Source: Provencibacterium sp. (GTDB lineage: Bacteria; Bacillota; Clostridia; Oscillospirales; Ruminococcaceae). From it: DNA of 64,000 nt. The position numbers and the translations under genes are program-made. Below are positions 1 to 8,224 of the stretch, piece after piece. Each line of letters starts with the position of its first letter. Position 1 is the first letter of the stretch. The stretch is taken from positions 1 through 64,000 of the forward strand of contig JAAWDS010000015.1 of assembly GCA_022793895.1 (NCBI GenBank). The letters are read 5' to 3'. The notes beneath the pieces are model-generated. The model did no database searches. It was not told the origin of the DNA and was given only the letters and a program-made list of their open reading frames with translations.

Positions 1-481
1 AAAGGTGTAGGTTTAGCAAGTATCTTCCTGGAGGAATCTATTTCGTTGTAATTGGATAGATTGCTGGGAAGATTTTTGTTATTGTTAGGAAATATACACA
101 AGCTATTCGATAGCAGAAAGTGTTGAAAAAGTTACACCTTTCTGTAAGTGTGCATTGTTTTCAAACAGAAAGAGGATACCACCAAAAGCGCCGGTTTTCA
201 AGACCTCATCCGGATTTTTTTAAAAAACAGCTTTACAAAAGGGTATGATAAATATAGACCGATCTTATATAAAAAGACGCCATATTTGAACCTTTATGCT
301 TTACCCTGAAAAACCGGAGACGCCTTGACAGGCGCTTAAGCGCTTCCGATTTGTTCTATGTCCGCAAAGTCCGTTTTACATTCGGACATTGTTAGGAAAT
401 GGAGCGGGCGCGGGAAGAAAATGCTTGCAATCCCGGAATGAAATGGGTATGATAGAAATAATTGTACATTTGGAGGCGGAT
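1..481. other. AT-rich leading region without a gene
   Basis: No convincing reading frame is visible on either strand. The first 340 bases are clearly richer in A+T than the rest of the window. A 13-base direct repeat, attgttaggaaat, occurs at 81-93 and 388-400. A small hairpin (CTTTCTGT/ACAGAAAG) lies near 138-175, and a palindromic patch follows a TTGACA at 325-330 that has no well-spaced -10. The segment could be the remains of a mobile element or the 3' flank of a gene outside the window. I cannot decide which. Confidence 0.4.
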
Positions 482-958
482 ATGAGGATTGTTGTCGTGT
501 CGGATACCCACCGTGATTTCCGGGCGCTTTATGAACTGGTACAGAGACAGAAGGAATGCACCGATCTCTTTTTGCACCTGGGCGATGGGGAACGGGAGGT
601 GGAGGATCTCCTCCAGCTCATGCCGGAGCTCCCTTTGCGCTATGTGCAGGGGAACTGCGATCTCTGTAGCCAGGCGCCTGACAGAGATTTAGTCCCGGCG
701 GGTGAGGTAAAGCTGTTTATGACTCACGGGCACCTGCACCATGTAAAGCATTCCCTTGCGGAGCTCATCTGGGAGGCGCGTGCGCTGCATGCGGCCGTCG
801 CTCTTTATGGCCATACCCATTGCCCCGATTACCGCTATGAGGACGGCCTGCACATCCTCAATCCCGGCAGCCTTTCACAGCCCCGCGGCTCCTCGCGCAG
901 CTATGGCGTGATTGAAATCCACGGCAAGCAGGCGCTTTGCAGTCTGGCCCCCTTTTAA
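482..958 (+). CDS. YfcE/MJ0936-type metallophosphoesterase
   Basis: A 158-residue calcineurin-like phosphodiesterase of the small YfcE/MJ0936 class. The metal-binding motifs appear in the usual order: SDTH near the N-terminus, LGDGE, GNCD, THGHLHH and GHTHCPDY, ending in the family's typical 'NPGSLSQPRG' segment. I start at 482 because GGAGG at 472-476 sits at the right distance. The upstream in-frame ATG at 389 would add residues that do not belong to the fold. Family members hydrolyse phosphodiesters in vitro, but the physiological substrate is generally unknown. It is followed after 67 bases by a cation-efflux transporter on the same strand. The family call is firm; the biological role is not. 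Confidence 0.88.
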   Translation: MRIVVVSDTHRDFRALYELVQRQKECTDLFLHLGDGEREVEDLLQLMPELPLRYVQGNCDLCSQAPDRDLVPAGEVKLFMTHGHLHHVKHSLAELIWEARALHAAVALYGHTHCPDYRYEDGLHILNPGSLSQPRGSSRSYGVIEIHGKQALCSLAPF

Positions 959-1025
959 CGGGCGGTATAGGTGGGAACCGGGACCGCAGGGCGGGAAAAA
1001 CAGCCGGTGGAAAGGAGAAGAAGCA

Positions 1026-2222
1026 ATGAAAGAATGGTTGATCCGCCGGACGGTCAGGGACAGCGAAAGGGTCGAGGATGCGGCGGTACGCAGCCGCTAT
1101 GGCATGCTTTCCTCGGTGGTTGGCATCCTTTGCAATCTGCTGCTGTTTGCGGCGAAGTTCTTAATCGGCGTCCTGTCGGGCAGCGTTAGCATTATGGCCG
1201 ACTCGGTCAACAACCTTTCGGACGCCGGATCCTCGGTGGTGACGCTCATCGGCTTCAAGGTTTCCAGCAAACCCGCCGACGAGGGCCATCCCTTCGGCCA
1301 TGCGCGGGCGGAATATATCGGCGGGCTGGCCGTCGCTTTTATGATTCTGCTCATCGGCGTGGAATTTTTCCGCAATTCGCTGGATCGCATCCTGCATCCG
1401 CAGGCGTTGGAGATCCGTGCGCTGACGCTGCTGGTGCTCCTTCTCTCGATCGCCGTCAAGCTCTGGATGGGCTCCTTTAACCGGTATATCGGGCGGCGGA
1501 TCTCCTCGGCTGCGCTGCTGGCAACCGCGCAGGACAGCTTTAACGATGTACTCTCAACGGGCGCCGTGCTGCTTTCGCTGATTGTCGTGCGCTTCACCGG
1601 CTGGCAGCTGGACGGCTGGATGGGGCTTGTGGTGGCCCTCTTCATCCTCTGGTCGGGAATCGGCATTGCGCGCAGCACCGTCAGCCCGCTGCTGGGCCAA
1701 TCCCCGCCGCCCGAACTGGTGGAGGAGATTGAGCATAAGGTGCGCGCCTATCCTGACGTTTTGGGCATTCATGATCTGGTTGTGCATTCCTATGGCCCGC
1801 GCAACTGGTTTGCCAGCCTGCATGCCGAGGTGTCCGCGGCGGAGGATATTCTGGACAGCCACGACCGCATTGACAACATTGAGCGGGAGGTCGGGGAAGA
1901 GCTGGGGCTGCATCTGGTCATCCACATGGATCCCATCGTGGTGGATGATCCGCTCGTCAACGAGCTGCGGGAATATACCGCCGGGTGTGTGCGGCGGCTC
2001 GATCCAGCGCTTTCGATGCACGATTTCCGGCTGGTGCGGGGCCAAACGCACTCCAATCTGATTTTTGATGTCACGGTGCCGCCCGGTTATCCCATGAGCG
2101 ACCAGGAGCTTGCCGCGGTTCTGGAGAAGAACATAGCGGACTTTGACCCGAATTATTATGCGGTGATTACCTTTGATCGCAGTTATGTATCCTCCACCAG
2201 CAAGCGGGTGGATTTGGGTTAG
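1026..2222 (+). CDS. Cation diffusion facilitator (CDF) family transporter
   Basis: A 398-residue inner-membrane divalent-cation/proton antiporter. Several hydrophobic helices occupy roughly residues 30-200. The paired metal-site motifs are visible: ADSVNNLSD in the early membrane domain, HPFGHARAEY after it, and DSFNDVLST in the later one. The C-terminal ~170 residues form the cytoplasmic dimerisation domain with the usual 'GPRNWFASLHAEV' stretch. An AAAGGAG site just upstream of 1026 supports this start over the longer frame beginning at 912, which would overlap the previous gene. The likely substrate is Mn, Fe or Zn, but the sequence alone does not settle which. It is probably cotranscribed with the phosphoesterase upstream. 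Confidence 0.92.
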   Translation: MKEWLIRRTVRDSERVEDAAVRSRYGMLSSVVGILCNLLLFAAKFLIGVLSGSVSIMADSVNNLSDAGSSVVTLIGFKVSSKPADEGHPFGHARAEYIGGLAVAFMILLIGVEFFRNSLDRILHPQALEIRALTLLVLLLSIAVKLWMGSFNRYIGRRISSAALLATAQDSFNDVLSTGAVLLSLIVVRFTGWQLDGWMGLVVALFILWSGIGIARSTVSPLLGQSPPPELVEEIEHKVRAYPDVLGIHDLVVHSYGPRNWFASLHAEVSAAEDILDSHDRIDNIEREVGEELGLHLVIHMDPIVVDDPLVNELREYTAGCVRRLDPALSMHDFRLVRGQTHSNLIFDVTVPPGYPMSDQELAAVLEKNIADFDPNYYAVITFDRSYVSSTSKRVDLG

Positions 2223-2412
2223 CGGTCCCCAGCCGTCGGTTTCGACCAGAAGCAGGCGGGGATCCCTGCATAAATTTGAGAGAAACCATCAAATTTGCGG
2301 CGCTTGCAGGATTTTTGCAAAAATTCCGGTATTATTGGAATGTATCCATAGCGCTTGAAACGGCAGGGGTAGGAAGGGCTTGCAGCCCCTGGAAAGGAAG
2401 GAGGCCGTCAGG

Positions 2413-3420
2413 ATGGAGGTACCGGCCATTCGGGAACGGATTGAAGCGGCCGAACGCGCCGGATTGAGCCGTTATGCCGCCTTTGCGGCCGACAGCCGGG
2501 GACGCGGGCGGCCGGAGGAGCCCTGCCCCATCCGCACCGGCTATCAGCGGGATCGCGATCGGGTGCTGCACTGCAAGGCGTTCCGGCGGCTGATGCACAA
2601 AACCCAGGTGTTCCTCTCCCCGGAGTCGGATCATTACCGCACCCGCCTGACCCACACGCTGGAGGTCTCCCAGATTGCCCGCACCATCGCCCGCGGGTTG
2701 CGGCTCAACGAGGATCTGACCGAGGCTATCGCGCTGGGACATGATCTGGGGCATACGCCGTTTGGCCATGCCGGGGAGCGCGCGCTGGATGAGGTGAGCC
2801 CTTTCGGGTTTCAGCATGCTGTGCAGAGCGTGCGGGTGGCGGAAAAGCTGGAAAACGGCGGGCGGGGCCTCAACCTCTCGCTGGAGGTGCTGGACGGCTT
2901 TTTGCACCATGGGACGTCGAGCGGGCCCGCCTGTACGCTGGAGGGGCGGGTGGTCCGCTATGCGGACAAAATCGCCTATCTGAACCACGATGTGGAGGAT
3001 GCCGTCCGCGCGGGGGTGATCGAACCGGGCGGGCTGCCCTGGGATGTGCAATATTCCCTCGGACGCACCAAGTCCCAGCGCATTACCACGCTGGTCGTCT
3101 CGCTGATCGAAAATTCCTCCGACGATATCCGGATGGATCCGGCTATCCAAAAGGGCTATGACAGCCTGCGGGCGTTCATGTTTCAATCGGTCTATATCAA
3201 CCCGGCCGCCAAGGGGGAGGAAGAGAAGGCGGAGGGGATTGTGAAGCGGCTGTTTGAATATTTTCTTCGCCAGCCCGGCGAGCTGCCGGAGGAATACCGC
3301 CGCATCTGCGAGGAGGAGGGGGCGGCGCGCGCCGCCTGCGACTACATATCCGGCATGAGCGATCGTTATGCGGTCAGCGTCTTTGAAAGCCTGTTCATTC
3401 CGCGCTCCTGGGGGATTTAA
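2413..3420 (+). CDS. dgt: dGTP triphosphohydrolase-like HD-domain protein
   Basis: A 335-residue HD-superfamily protein of the deoxyguanosinetriphosphate triphosphohydrolase-like group. The opening 'YQRDRDRVLHCKAFRRL' and the metal site HTLEVSQIAR ... GHDLGHTPFGH are diagnostic. The C-terminal portion carries 'VYINPAAK' and 'DYISGMSDRYA', also typical. It is shorter than the E. coli enzyme and matches the Firmicutes form that lies immediately upstream of dnaG, as here. Start 2413 is chosen for GGAGG at 2400-2404; the longer frame from a TTG at 2380 lacks such a site. The likely role is dNTP pool control; substrate preference is inferred from the family. Confidence 0.9.
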   Translation: MEVPAIRERIEAAERAGLSRYAAFAADSRGRGRPEEPCPIRTGYQRDRDRVLHCKAFRRLMHKTQVFLSPESDHYRTRLTHTLEVSQIARTIARGLRLNEDLTEAIALGHDLGHTPFGHAGERALDEVSPFGFQHAVQSVRVAEKLENGGRGLNLSLEVLDGFLHHGTSSGPACTLEGRVVRYADKIAYLNHDVEDAVRAGVIEPGGLPWDVQYSLGRTKSQRITTLVVSLIENSSDDIRMDPAIQKGYDSLRAFMFQSVYINPAAKGEEEKAEGIVKRLFEYFLRQPGELPEEYRRICEEEGAARAACDYISGMSDRYAVSVFESLFIPRSWGI

Positions 3421-3494
3421 ACGGGAGAAAAAGCGGTCGAAGCAGGGGAGGATTTGCCAAAAAAGCGCACAGTGTGGAAGCGTCCGCCTCTTTT

Positions 3495-3524
3495 TTGTCT
3501 AATAGATTGAAAATAAGCTATACT
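3495..3524 (+). promoter_or_regulatory. Probable sigma-A promoter for dnaG-rpoD
   Basis: TTGTCT at 3495-3500, an 18-base spacer and TATACT at 3519-3524 lie in the gap between dgt and dnaG, about 80 bases before the primase start. Confidence 0.55.
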
Positions 3525-3614
3525 ATGGTTGAGAAAGGGATCGGCAGCGGCCTTTCTGCCGGGCGTATTCCGCCGGGTTCCCCCGTCTGCCGCTTGTGAC
3601 AAGGAGGGCTGCGG

Positions 3615-5375
3615 TTGATTCCAGAATCCTTTATCCAGGAGCTGCGGTTTCATGTCGATATGGAGCAGCTCGTTTCTTCCTATGTCCGCCTCCAGCGGCG
3701 GGGGAGGGTGTCGGTCGGCCTGTGCCCGTTTCACAACGAGAAAACGCCGTCCTTTACCGTCTATCCGGATAACCAGTCCTTTTACTGCTTCGGCTGCGGG
3801 GCGGGGGGCGACGCTATCACCTTTGTCCGGCGCGCCGAAAACCTGGATTATCCCGAAGCGGTGCGGTTTCTGGCCGATAGGGCCGGGCTGCGCGTGCCCG
3901 ACGAGGAAGGGGACGATGAGGGCGCGCGGATGAAGCTGCGCGTTCTCGAATGCAACCGCGCCGCCGCCCGGTTTTATTACGATACGCTGGTGTCCCCCGC
4001 GGGCGCGCGCGGGCTGCAATACCTGCGCGCACGCGCGCTCAGCGACGCGGTGATCCGCCGCTTCGGCCTGGGTTATGCGCCGGCCGGCTGGAACGCGCTG
4101 ACCGATCGCCTGCATGCCTTGGGCTTCACCGAGGAGGAGATGCTGGCTGCCCGCGTAGCCGCCCCCTCGAAAAAGGATGGACGGGCCTATGACCTGTTCC
4201 GCGACCGGGTTATTTTTCCCATCATCGATCTGCGCGGCGGGGTGATCGGGTTCGGCGGGCGGGTTCTGGAGGGGGACGGACCTAAATATCTCAATTCGCC
4301 CGATACGCCGGTTTTCAAAAAAAGCCGCAACCTTTTTGCCCTGAACCGCGCCAAAGCGTCGAAGCAGGAGGGGCTGCTGCTGGCGGAGGGGTATATGGAT
4401 GTCCTTGCGCTGCACCAGGCGGGGTTTGACAACGCCGTTGCGACCCTGGGCACCAGCCTGACTGCCGAGCAGACGCAGCTCATCTCCCGCTATGCCCGCG
4501 AAGTCACCATTGCCTATGATTCCGACGGCGCGGGCCAGAAGGCCACCCGGCGGGCTATCGGCCTCTTTGAGCAGGCGGGGGTCCGGGTCCGGGTCCTCAA
4601 AATGGAAGGGGCGAAGGATCCGGATGAATATATTAAAAAATTCGGCGCAGGGCGCTTCAAGCTGCTTTTGCAGAGCTGCGCGAATGCGACCGAGTTTGAG
4701 ATAGGCCGCCTGCGCCAGTCCTATGACCTGGAAACGGCGGATGGCAAGGTCGCCTTCTTAAACGAGTTTGCGGTGCTGATGGCTTCCATCCGCAACCCGA
4801 TTGAGCGGGATGTTTATGTGAAGAAAACGGCGGCGGAGCTGGCCGTATCGCCCGAAGCGGTGCTTCAGATGGTAGCCTCCAACCTCAAAAAACGGCGGGG
4901 CGGGGAGGCGAGAAAGCAGCAGCGCGATCTGCATATGTATGTAGGGGCGGGCGCACGCGGCAAACAGAACCCGGAGCGGGAACGGAATTTGAAATATGCC
5001 CTCGCCGAAGAACGGCTCATCGCCATGCTGCTGCAAAACCCGGATTATTATAGCCACATTGCCGCACAGATTGGGCCGGAGCAGTTTGTGACGGCTCTCA
5101 ACCGGGAGATTTTCTCCCGGCTCTGCGAACGGCTGCGCGCCGGTCGCTCGATCGAGCTCTTTTCCCTCTCCGGCGTACTGAATGATGAGGAGATGTCTCT
5201 GGTCTCCGGCCTTCTGGCCGCCAGCCCGTCGGCCCGCCACTCCCGCGAGGAGGCGGACGACTGCATTCAGGTGCTGAAGTCCCATGAAAACGAGAAAAGC
5301 TCCGGGGAGGTCGCCGCAATGGATGAAGAGCAACTCAAGCGCTATTTTCAAAAAATCGTTTCAGCCAAAAAGTAG
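3615..5375 (+). CDS. dnaG: DNA primase DnaG
   Basis: A 586-residue replicative primase that lays down RNA primers for DNA synthesis. The N-terminal CHC2 zinc-binding domain has Cys37, His40, Cys58 and Cys61 (CPFHNEKTPSF ... YCFGCGAGGD). The catalytic core includes 'YFLNSPDTPVFKKSR'-like segments (here KYLNSPDTPVFKKS) and the TOPRIM signature LLAEGYMDVLALHQAG with the downstream YDSDGAG metal ligands. The last ~130 residues are the variable helicase-binding region. The start is a TTG at 3615 preceded by AAGGAGG at 3601-3607. Gene order dgt-dnaG-rpoD is the classical macromolecular-synthesis arrangement of Firmicutes. Confidence 0.97.
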   Translation: MIPESFIQELRFHVDMEQLVSSYVRLQRRGRVSVGLCPFHNEKTPSFTVYPDNQSFYCFGCGAGGDAITFVRRAENLDYPEAVRFLADRAGLRVPDEEGDDEGARMKLRVLECNRAAARFYYDTLVSPAGARGLQYLRARALSDAVIRRFGLGYAPAGWNALTDRLHALGFTEEEMLAARVAAPSKKDGRAYDLFRDRVIFPIIDLRGGVIGFGGRVLEGDGPKYLNSPDTPVFKKSRNLFALNRAKASKQEGLLLAEGYMDVLALHQAGFDNAVATLGTSLTAEQTQLISRYAREVTIAYDSDGAGQKATRRAIGLFEQAGVRVRVLKMEGAKDPDEYIKKFGAGRFKLLLQSCANATEFEIGRLRQSYDLETADGKVAFLNEFAVLMASIRNPIERDVYVKKTAAELAVSPEAVLQMVASNLKKRRGGEARKQQRDLHMYVGAGARGKQNPERERNLKYALAEERLIAMLLQNPDYYSHIAAQIGPEQFVTALNREIFSRLCERLRAGRSIELFSLSGVLNDEEMSLVSGLLAASPSARHSREEADDCIQVLKSHENEKSSGEVAAMDEEQLKRYFQKIVSAKK

Positions 5376-5382
5376 CTTCTGC

Positions 5383-5405
5383 AAAATAGCGCTTGGCGCT
5401 GTTTT
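5383..5405 (+). terminator. Hairpin after dnaG, possible partial terminator
   Basis: AAAATAGCGC / GCGCTGTTTT around a TTG loop, eight bases after the dnaG stop. There is no long T run, so it may only attenuate before rpoD. The 222-base gap to rpoD otherwise holds AT-rich sequence with several weak -10-like hexamers and no gene. Confidence 0.4.
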
Positions 5406-5597
5406 CAAAAGATCATTTCAGCAACATGAAATCCATTTTGGAATATAGAGCTCCTATATTTCTAAATGTATAACATAGAACCGATAGGAACCAAATGCCG
5501 CCCGGAAGAAAAAGGACCCGGATGACGTGCAGAAGAGGTCCGGCCGCAGGCTGGTTTTTCATGCGCGCCATGTCAACGAATTAGGGGGAAAAGAATT

Positions 5598-6680
5598 TTG
5601 GCAGACAAGAAGCAGGTCATTAAGGAACTGATTGAAAAGGGGAAGGAAAAGGGCCGCGTCACCACCAAAGAGCTCAACGACGTGCTCGAAGAGCTGGATT
5701 TCGATGTTGAGCAGGTCGATAAGCTCTATGACACGCTCGAAAATTACCACATTGACATTGTAGAGGACATGGCCTCCCCGCTCGATGAGGATTTCAAGCT
5801 CCCGATGACCACCAACGAGGATCTGGAGAGCACTCTTTCTGCGGAGGGCATTAGCATTGATGATCCGGTCAAGGTCTACCTCAAGGAAATCGGACGGGTC
5901 CCCCTGCTCACTCCGGAAGAGGAGATTGACCTCGCCACCCGGATGTCTACCGGCGACCCTTACGCCCGCAAGCGCCTGAGCGAAGCCAACCTCCGGCTGG
6001 TGGTCAGCATTGCCAAGCGCTATGTGGGCCGCGGCATGCAGTTCCTCGATCTCATTCAGGAGGGCAACCTGGGGCTGATCAAGGCGGTGGAAAAGTTTGA
6101 CCACACCAAGGGCTTCAAATTCTCCACCTATGCGACCTGGTGGATCCGCCAGGCCATCACCCGCGCGATCGCCGATCAGGCGCGGACCATCCGGATCCCG
6201 GTGCACATGGTGGAAACCATCAACAAGGTGAAAAAGGTGTCCAGCCAGCTTCTTCACAAAAACGGCCATGAGCCGAGCGCGGAGGAGATCTCCGAGGTGC
6301 TGGAAATGCCGGTGGAAAAGGTGCGGGAGATCATGCGCGTCGCGCAGGAGCCGGTTTCATTGGAGACCCCCATCGGCGAGGAGGAGGACAGCCACCTCGG
6401 CGACTTTATCCCGGACGACGACGCGCCCGCTCCCTCCGAGGCCGCCAGCCACACGCTGCTCAAGGAGCAGCTCTCCGATGTGCTCTCCACCCTCACCCCG
6501 CGCGAGGAAAAGGTCTTGCGCCTGCGCTTTGGCCTGGAGGATGGCCGCAGCCGCACCTTGGAGGAGGTGGGTAAGGAGTTTGACGTTACCCGCGAACGCA
6601 TCCGCCAGATCGAGGCGAAGGCGCTGCGCAAGCTGCGCCACCCTTCCCGCAGCAAAAAATTGAAGGACTACCTTGATTAA
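5598..6680 (+). CDS. rpoD: Primary sigma factor RpoD/SigA
   Basis: A 360-residue housekeeping sigma-70 factor. Region 1.1 is short and acidic (residues ~1-75). Region 1.2 begins at [17 protein letters not shown]. Regions 2.1-2.4 contain [28 protein letters not shown] and [18 protein letters not shown]. Region 3 follows, and region 4.2 ends with [19 protein letters not shown]. The start is TTG at 5598 behind AGGGGGA at 5583-5589, giving the usual clostridial length. It directs RNA polymerase to the TTGACA/TATAAT promoters seen throughout the window. It lies downstream of dnaG as in B. subtilis. Confidence 0.98.
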   Translation: MADKKQVIKELIEKGKEKGRVTTKELNDVLEELDFDVEQVDKLYDTLENYHIDIVEDMASPLDEDFKLPMTTNEDLESTLSAEGISIDDPVKVYLKEIGRVPLLTPEEEIDLATRMSTGDPYARKRLSEANLRLVVSIAKRYVGRGMQFLDLIQEGNLGLIKAVEKFDHTKGFKFSTYATWWIRQAITRAIADQARTIRIPVHMVETINKVKKVSSQLLHKNGHEPSAEEISEVLEMPVEKVREIMRVAQEPVSLETPIGEEEDSHLGDFIPDDDAPAPSEAASHTLLKEQLSDVLSTLTPREEKVLRLRFGLEDGRSRTLEEVGKEFDVTRERIRQIEAKALRKLRHPSRSKKLKDYLD

Positions 6681-6702
6681 TTGACAAATTTAGTATATAA
6701 TA
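6674..6702 (+). promoter_or_regulatory. Promoter for the Rrf2 gene, overlapping the rpoD stop codon
   Basis: TTGATT at 6674-6679, a 17-base spacer and TATAAT at 6697-6702. The predicted transcription start (~6709) falls at the foot of the rpoD terminator stem. An additional TTGACA at 6682-6687 is too close to the -10 to act with it. Confidence 0.7.
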
Positions 6703-6707
6703 GCTGG

Positions 6708-6744
6708 AGAGGGGACGGCGGTTTTCTCCGTCCCCTCTCTTTTA
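6708..6744 (+). terminator. Rho-independent terminator of rpoD
   Basis: A 12-bp stem GAGAGGGGACGG (6708-6719) / CCGTCCCCTCTC (6729-6740) followed by TTTT. It also forms the extreme 5' end of the predicted Rrf2-gene transcript. Confidence 0.8.
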
Positions 6745-6857
6745 AAGTTTTTATGAAAAGAAAGGACGGAAAGTTTTTCCGTCTTAGTCCGGCGTTCCCT
6801 TTGGCTTTCGCGGCCGGAGCGGCGCGCACGCCCCCAAGAAAGGTCTGGTCAATCGCT

Positions 6858-7265
6858 ATGCACATCACGCTGGAAGCCGATTATGCGGTCCGTATCGTCC
6901 ACTACCTGGCTGTCGAGGGCAAACGTACCGATGCGAAGGCAATTTCCCGGCAGACTGGCGTTACCCTGCGTTTCGCCCTTAAAATTTTGCGCAAGCTCGT
7001 TGTTTCGGGAATCGTTTGTTCCTTCAAGGGGACCCAAGGGGGCTATGAAATTGCCCGCCCGCTGGAGGAAATTTCGCTGAAGGATGTCATCGAAACAGTA
7101 GAAGGACCTTATGCGCTCTCCCGCTGCATAGATAGCGAGGATTATGTCTGCACCAATCCAAACGGGGGTTGCGACTGTAGCTTTCAGAAGGTGTTTGCCG
7201 ATATCAGCGATATGGTCAACGAAAAGCTGGCCTCGGTCCATTTTTCAGATATTGTAAAATCATAG
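6858..7265 (+). CDS. Rrf2-family transcriptional regulator with a cysteine cluster
   Basis: A 135-residue winged-helix regulator. The Rrf2 N-terminus MHITLEADYAVRIVHYLA is unmistakable, followed by a recognition helix (TDAKAISRQTGVTLRFALK) and the wing 'GTQGGYEIARP'. The C-terminal half contains Cys residues spaced RC-x7-C-x6-CDC, resembling the three-Cys iron-sulfur ligand set of IscR/NsrR-type members but with an extra Cys. An iron-sulfur or redox sensor is therefore plausible but inferred. Start 6858 is chosen because it begins the conserved domain; in-frame upstream codons encode unrelated basic sequence, and the ribosome site (AAGAAAGG) is weak. No iron-sulfur assembly or redox operon is adjacent, so its target is unknown. 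Confidence 0.88.
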   Translation: MHITLEADYAVRIVHYLAVEGKRTDAKAISRQTGVTLRFALKILRKLVVSGIVCSFKGTQGGYEIARPLEEISLKDVIETVEGPYALSRCIDSEDYVCTNPNGGCDCSFQKVFADISDMVNEKLASVHFSDIVKS

Positions 7266-7283
7266 GGCGGAAATCCGCCGGAT

Positions 7284-7330
7284 AAAGAGGGGTTGTAAAA
7301 AACGTATTACGTTTTTTACAACCCCTCTTT
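7284..7330. terminator. Bidirectional terminator, 22-bp perfect stem
   Basis: AAAGAGGGGTTGTAAAAAAC... (7284-7305) pairs perfectly with 7309-7330 around a three-base ATT loop. It separates the Rrf2 gene from the convergent toxin gene and serves both. The same AAAAACGC-NNN-GCGTTTTT core recurs in terminators at 22400-22437 and 36966-37008. Confidence 0.85.
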
Positions 7331-7337
7331 TTAGTTT

Positions 7338-7571
7338 TCAAAAAAGAACGCTGTGGGTCCCCGTTCTGGATAAGATCAGGAGCAGATCGTTCTCCTGAAT
7401 TTGATAAATCAGAAGCCAATCGGGGGTAATGTGACATTTTCGAAAGCCGCCGTAGTCTCCCGTCAACAGATGGTCGCGGTATTTTTCGTCCAGCGTTTCT
7501 CCGTTAGCAAGAATCCGGATCACCTCGGCGATCAATTCCTGCCGGCAGCCGCGTTTTTGGGCGAGCTTCAT
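7338..7571 (-). CDS. YafQ-type mRNA-interferase toxin, N-terminus interrupted by a stop
   Basis: As an open frame this encodes 77 residues. The catalytic features of YafQ/RelE-fold toxins are present: 'EKYRDHLLTGDY', 'CHITPDWLLIY' and the C-terminal 'SRTGTHSVLF', with the His, Asp, Trp and Phe positions intact. The family usually starts about 14 residues earlier. Those residues can be read from an ATG at 7613-7611 (MKYRIKPS), but the next codon is TAA (7589-7587), after which RFKRD leads into the ATG at 7571. That upstream ATG overlaps the expected antitoxin stop as ATGA. Either the toxin is inactivated, or a shortened form lacking the first strand is made from 7571. No good ribosome binding site precedes 7571. 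Confidence 0.75.
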   Translation of the reverse strand: MKLAQKRGCRQELIAEVIRILANGETLDEKYRDHLLTGDYGGFRKCHITPDWLLIYQIQENDLLLILSRTGTHSVLF

Positions 7572-7648
7572 ATCCCTTTTGAATCGTTACGACGGCTTGA
7601 TTCGATATTTCATGCCATCATGTCCTTCATCAACTCGTCTGCGTCGCT

Positions 7649-7885
7649 TTAGCTTTTGTAATTTTCCGGTTGCTTGCGCATTTCTGCCGCTTCTTTCATG
7701 GCGGCAATGGTATCCGCATTGGGGACCTCCCGCTGAATGCTGAAGGGAATTGCGTTTTCTCGGATAGCCTGCCGGAGAAAGATGTTAATTGCGGTGGATA
7801 AATCGAGGCCAAAATCGGCAAATAACGCTTGCGCTTTCGCTTTTACATCCGCATCGATAGAAATACTGGTTGAAACTTTTGCCAT
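7649..7885 (-). CDS. RelB/DinJ-family antitoxin, C-terminus cut by a stop
   Basis: A 78-residue ribbon-helix-helix antitoxin: MAKVSTSISIDADVKAKAQ, then 'FGLDLSTAINIFLRQAIREN', the DinJ/RelB signature. GGAGGAG lies just upstream of the ATG at 7885. The frame ends at TAA (7651-7649), but the next 12 codons read SDADELMKDMMA and end in TGA overlapping the toxin ATG. That is exactly the kind of C-terminal tail these antitoxins use to cover the toxin. The gene therefore appears to have lost its toxin-binding end through a nonsense change. DNA binding through the N-terminus could survive. Confidence 0.8.
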   Translation of the reverse strand: MAKVSTSISIDADVKAKAQALFADFGLDLSTAINIFLRQAIRENAIPFSIQREVPNADTIAAMKEAAEMRKQPENYKS

Positions 7886-7941
7886 CGAAACTCCTCCGTT
7901 TCTCTTTAAATGATCATTGGATAGATCCTTCATGCCTTTTT

Positions 7942-7970
7942 AATATATCTCTATATTGGTATAATATCAA
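7942..7970 (-). promoter_or_regulatory. Promoter of the toxin-antitoxin pair
   Basis: On the minus strand TTGATA (7970-7965), a 17-base spacer and TATATT (7947-7942), in a strongly AT-rich patch containing imperfect inverted repeats around CTATATTG/CAATAG that could be the antitoxin operator. Confidence 0.65.
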
Positions 7971-8134
7971 TAGATTATACGTAGAATATATGGGTATCTT
8001 TTCTTTGTTTGAGTGCCGGTTGATTGGACTGCCTTAATGTGCGCTTTTTCACAAAAGCCTAGAGTAATCCTCGGCAATCCTGCGTCTCTTTTTCACAAAC
8101 TTTTGCAGCCGGACTGTTTTTTCAGAAAAGGGGG

Positions 8135-8163
8135 TTGCGAAACGGCGGCCGGGCGGTTATACT
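8135..8163 (+). promoter_or_regulatory. Promoter of the aspS-gatC operon
   Basis: TTGCGA at 8135-8140, 17-base spacer, TATACT at 8158-8163, upstream of the T-box leader. Transcription would start near 8170. Confidence 0.65.
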
Positions 8164-8224
8164 AAAGAACAATCGTAGGCCCGGCCGCATCCATTTGCAG
8201 CAGGCGGGCCGCGGTTCAACTGAA

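Noticed and set aside
6682-6702. TTGACA-TATAAT promoter using TTGACA at 6682
   Set aside because: The spacer would be only nine bases. TTGATT at 6674 gives the correct 17.
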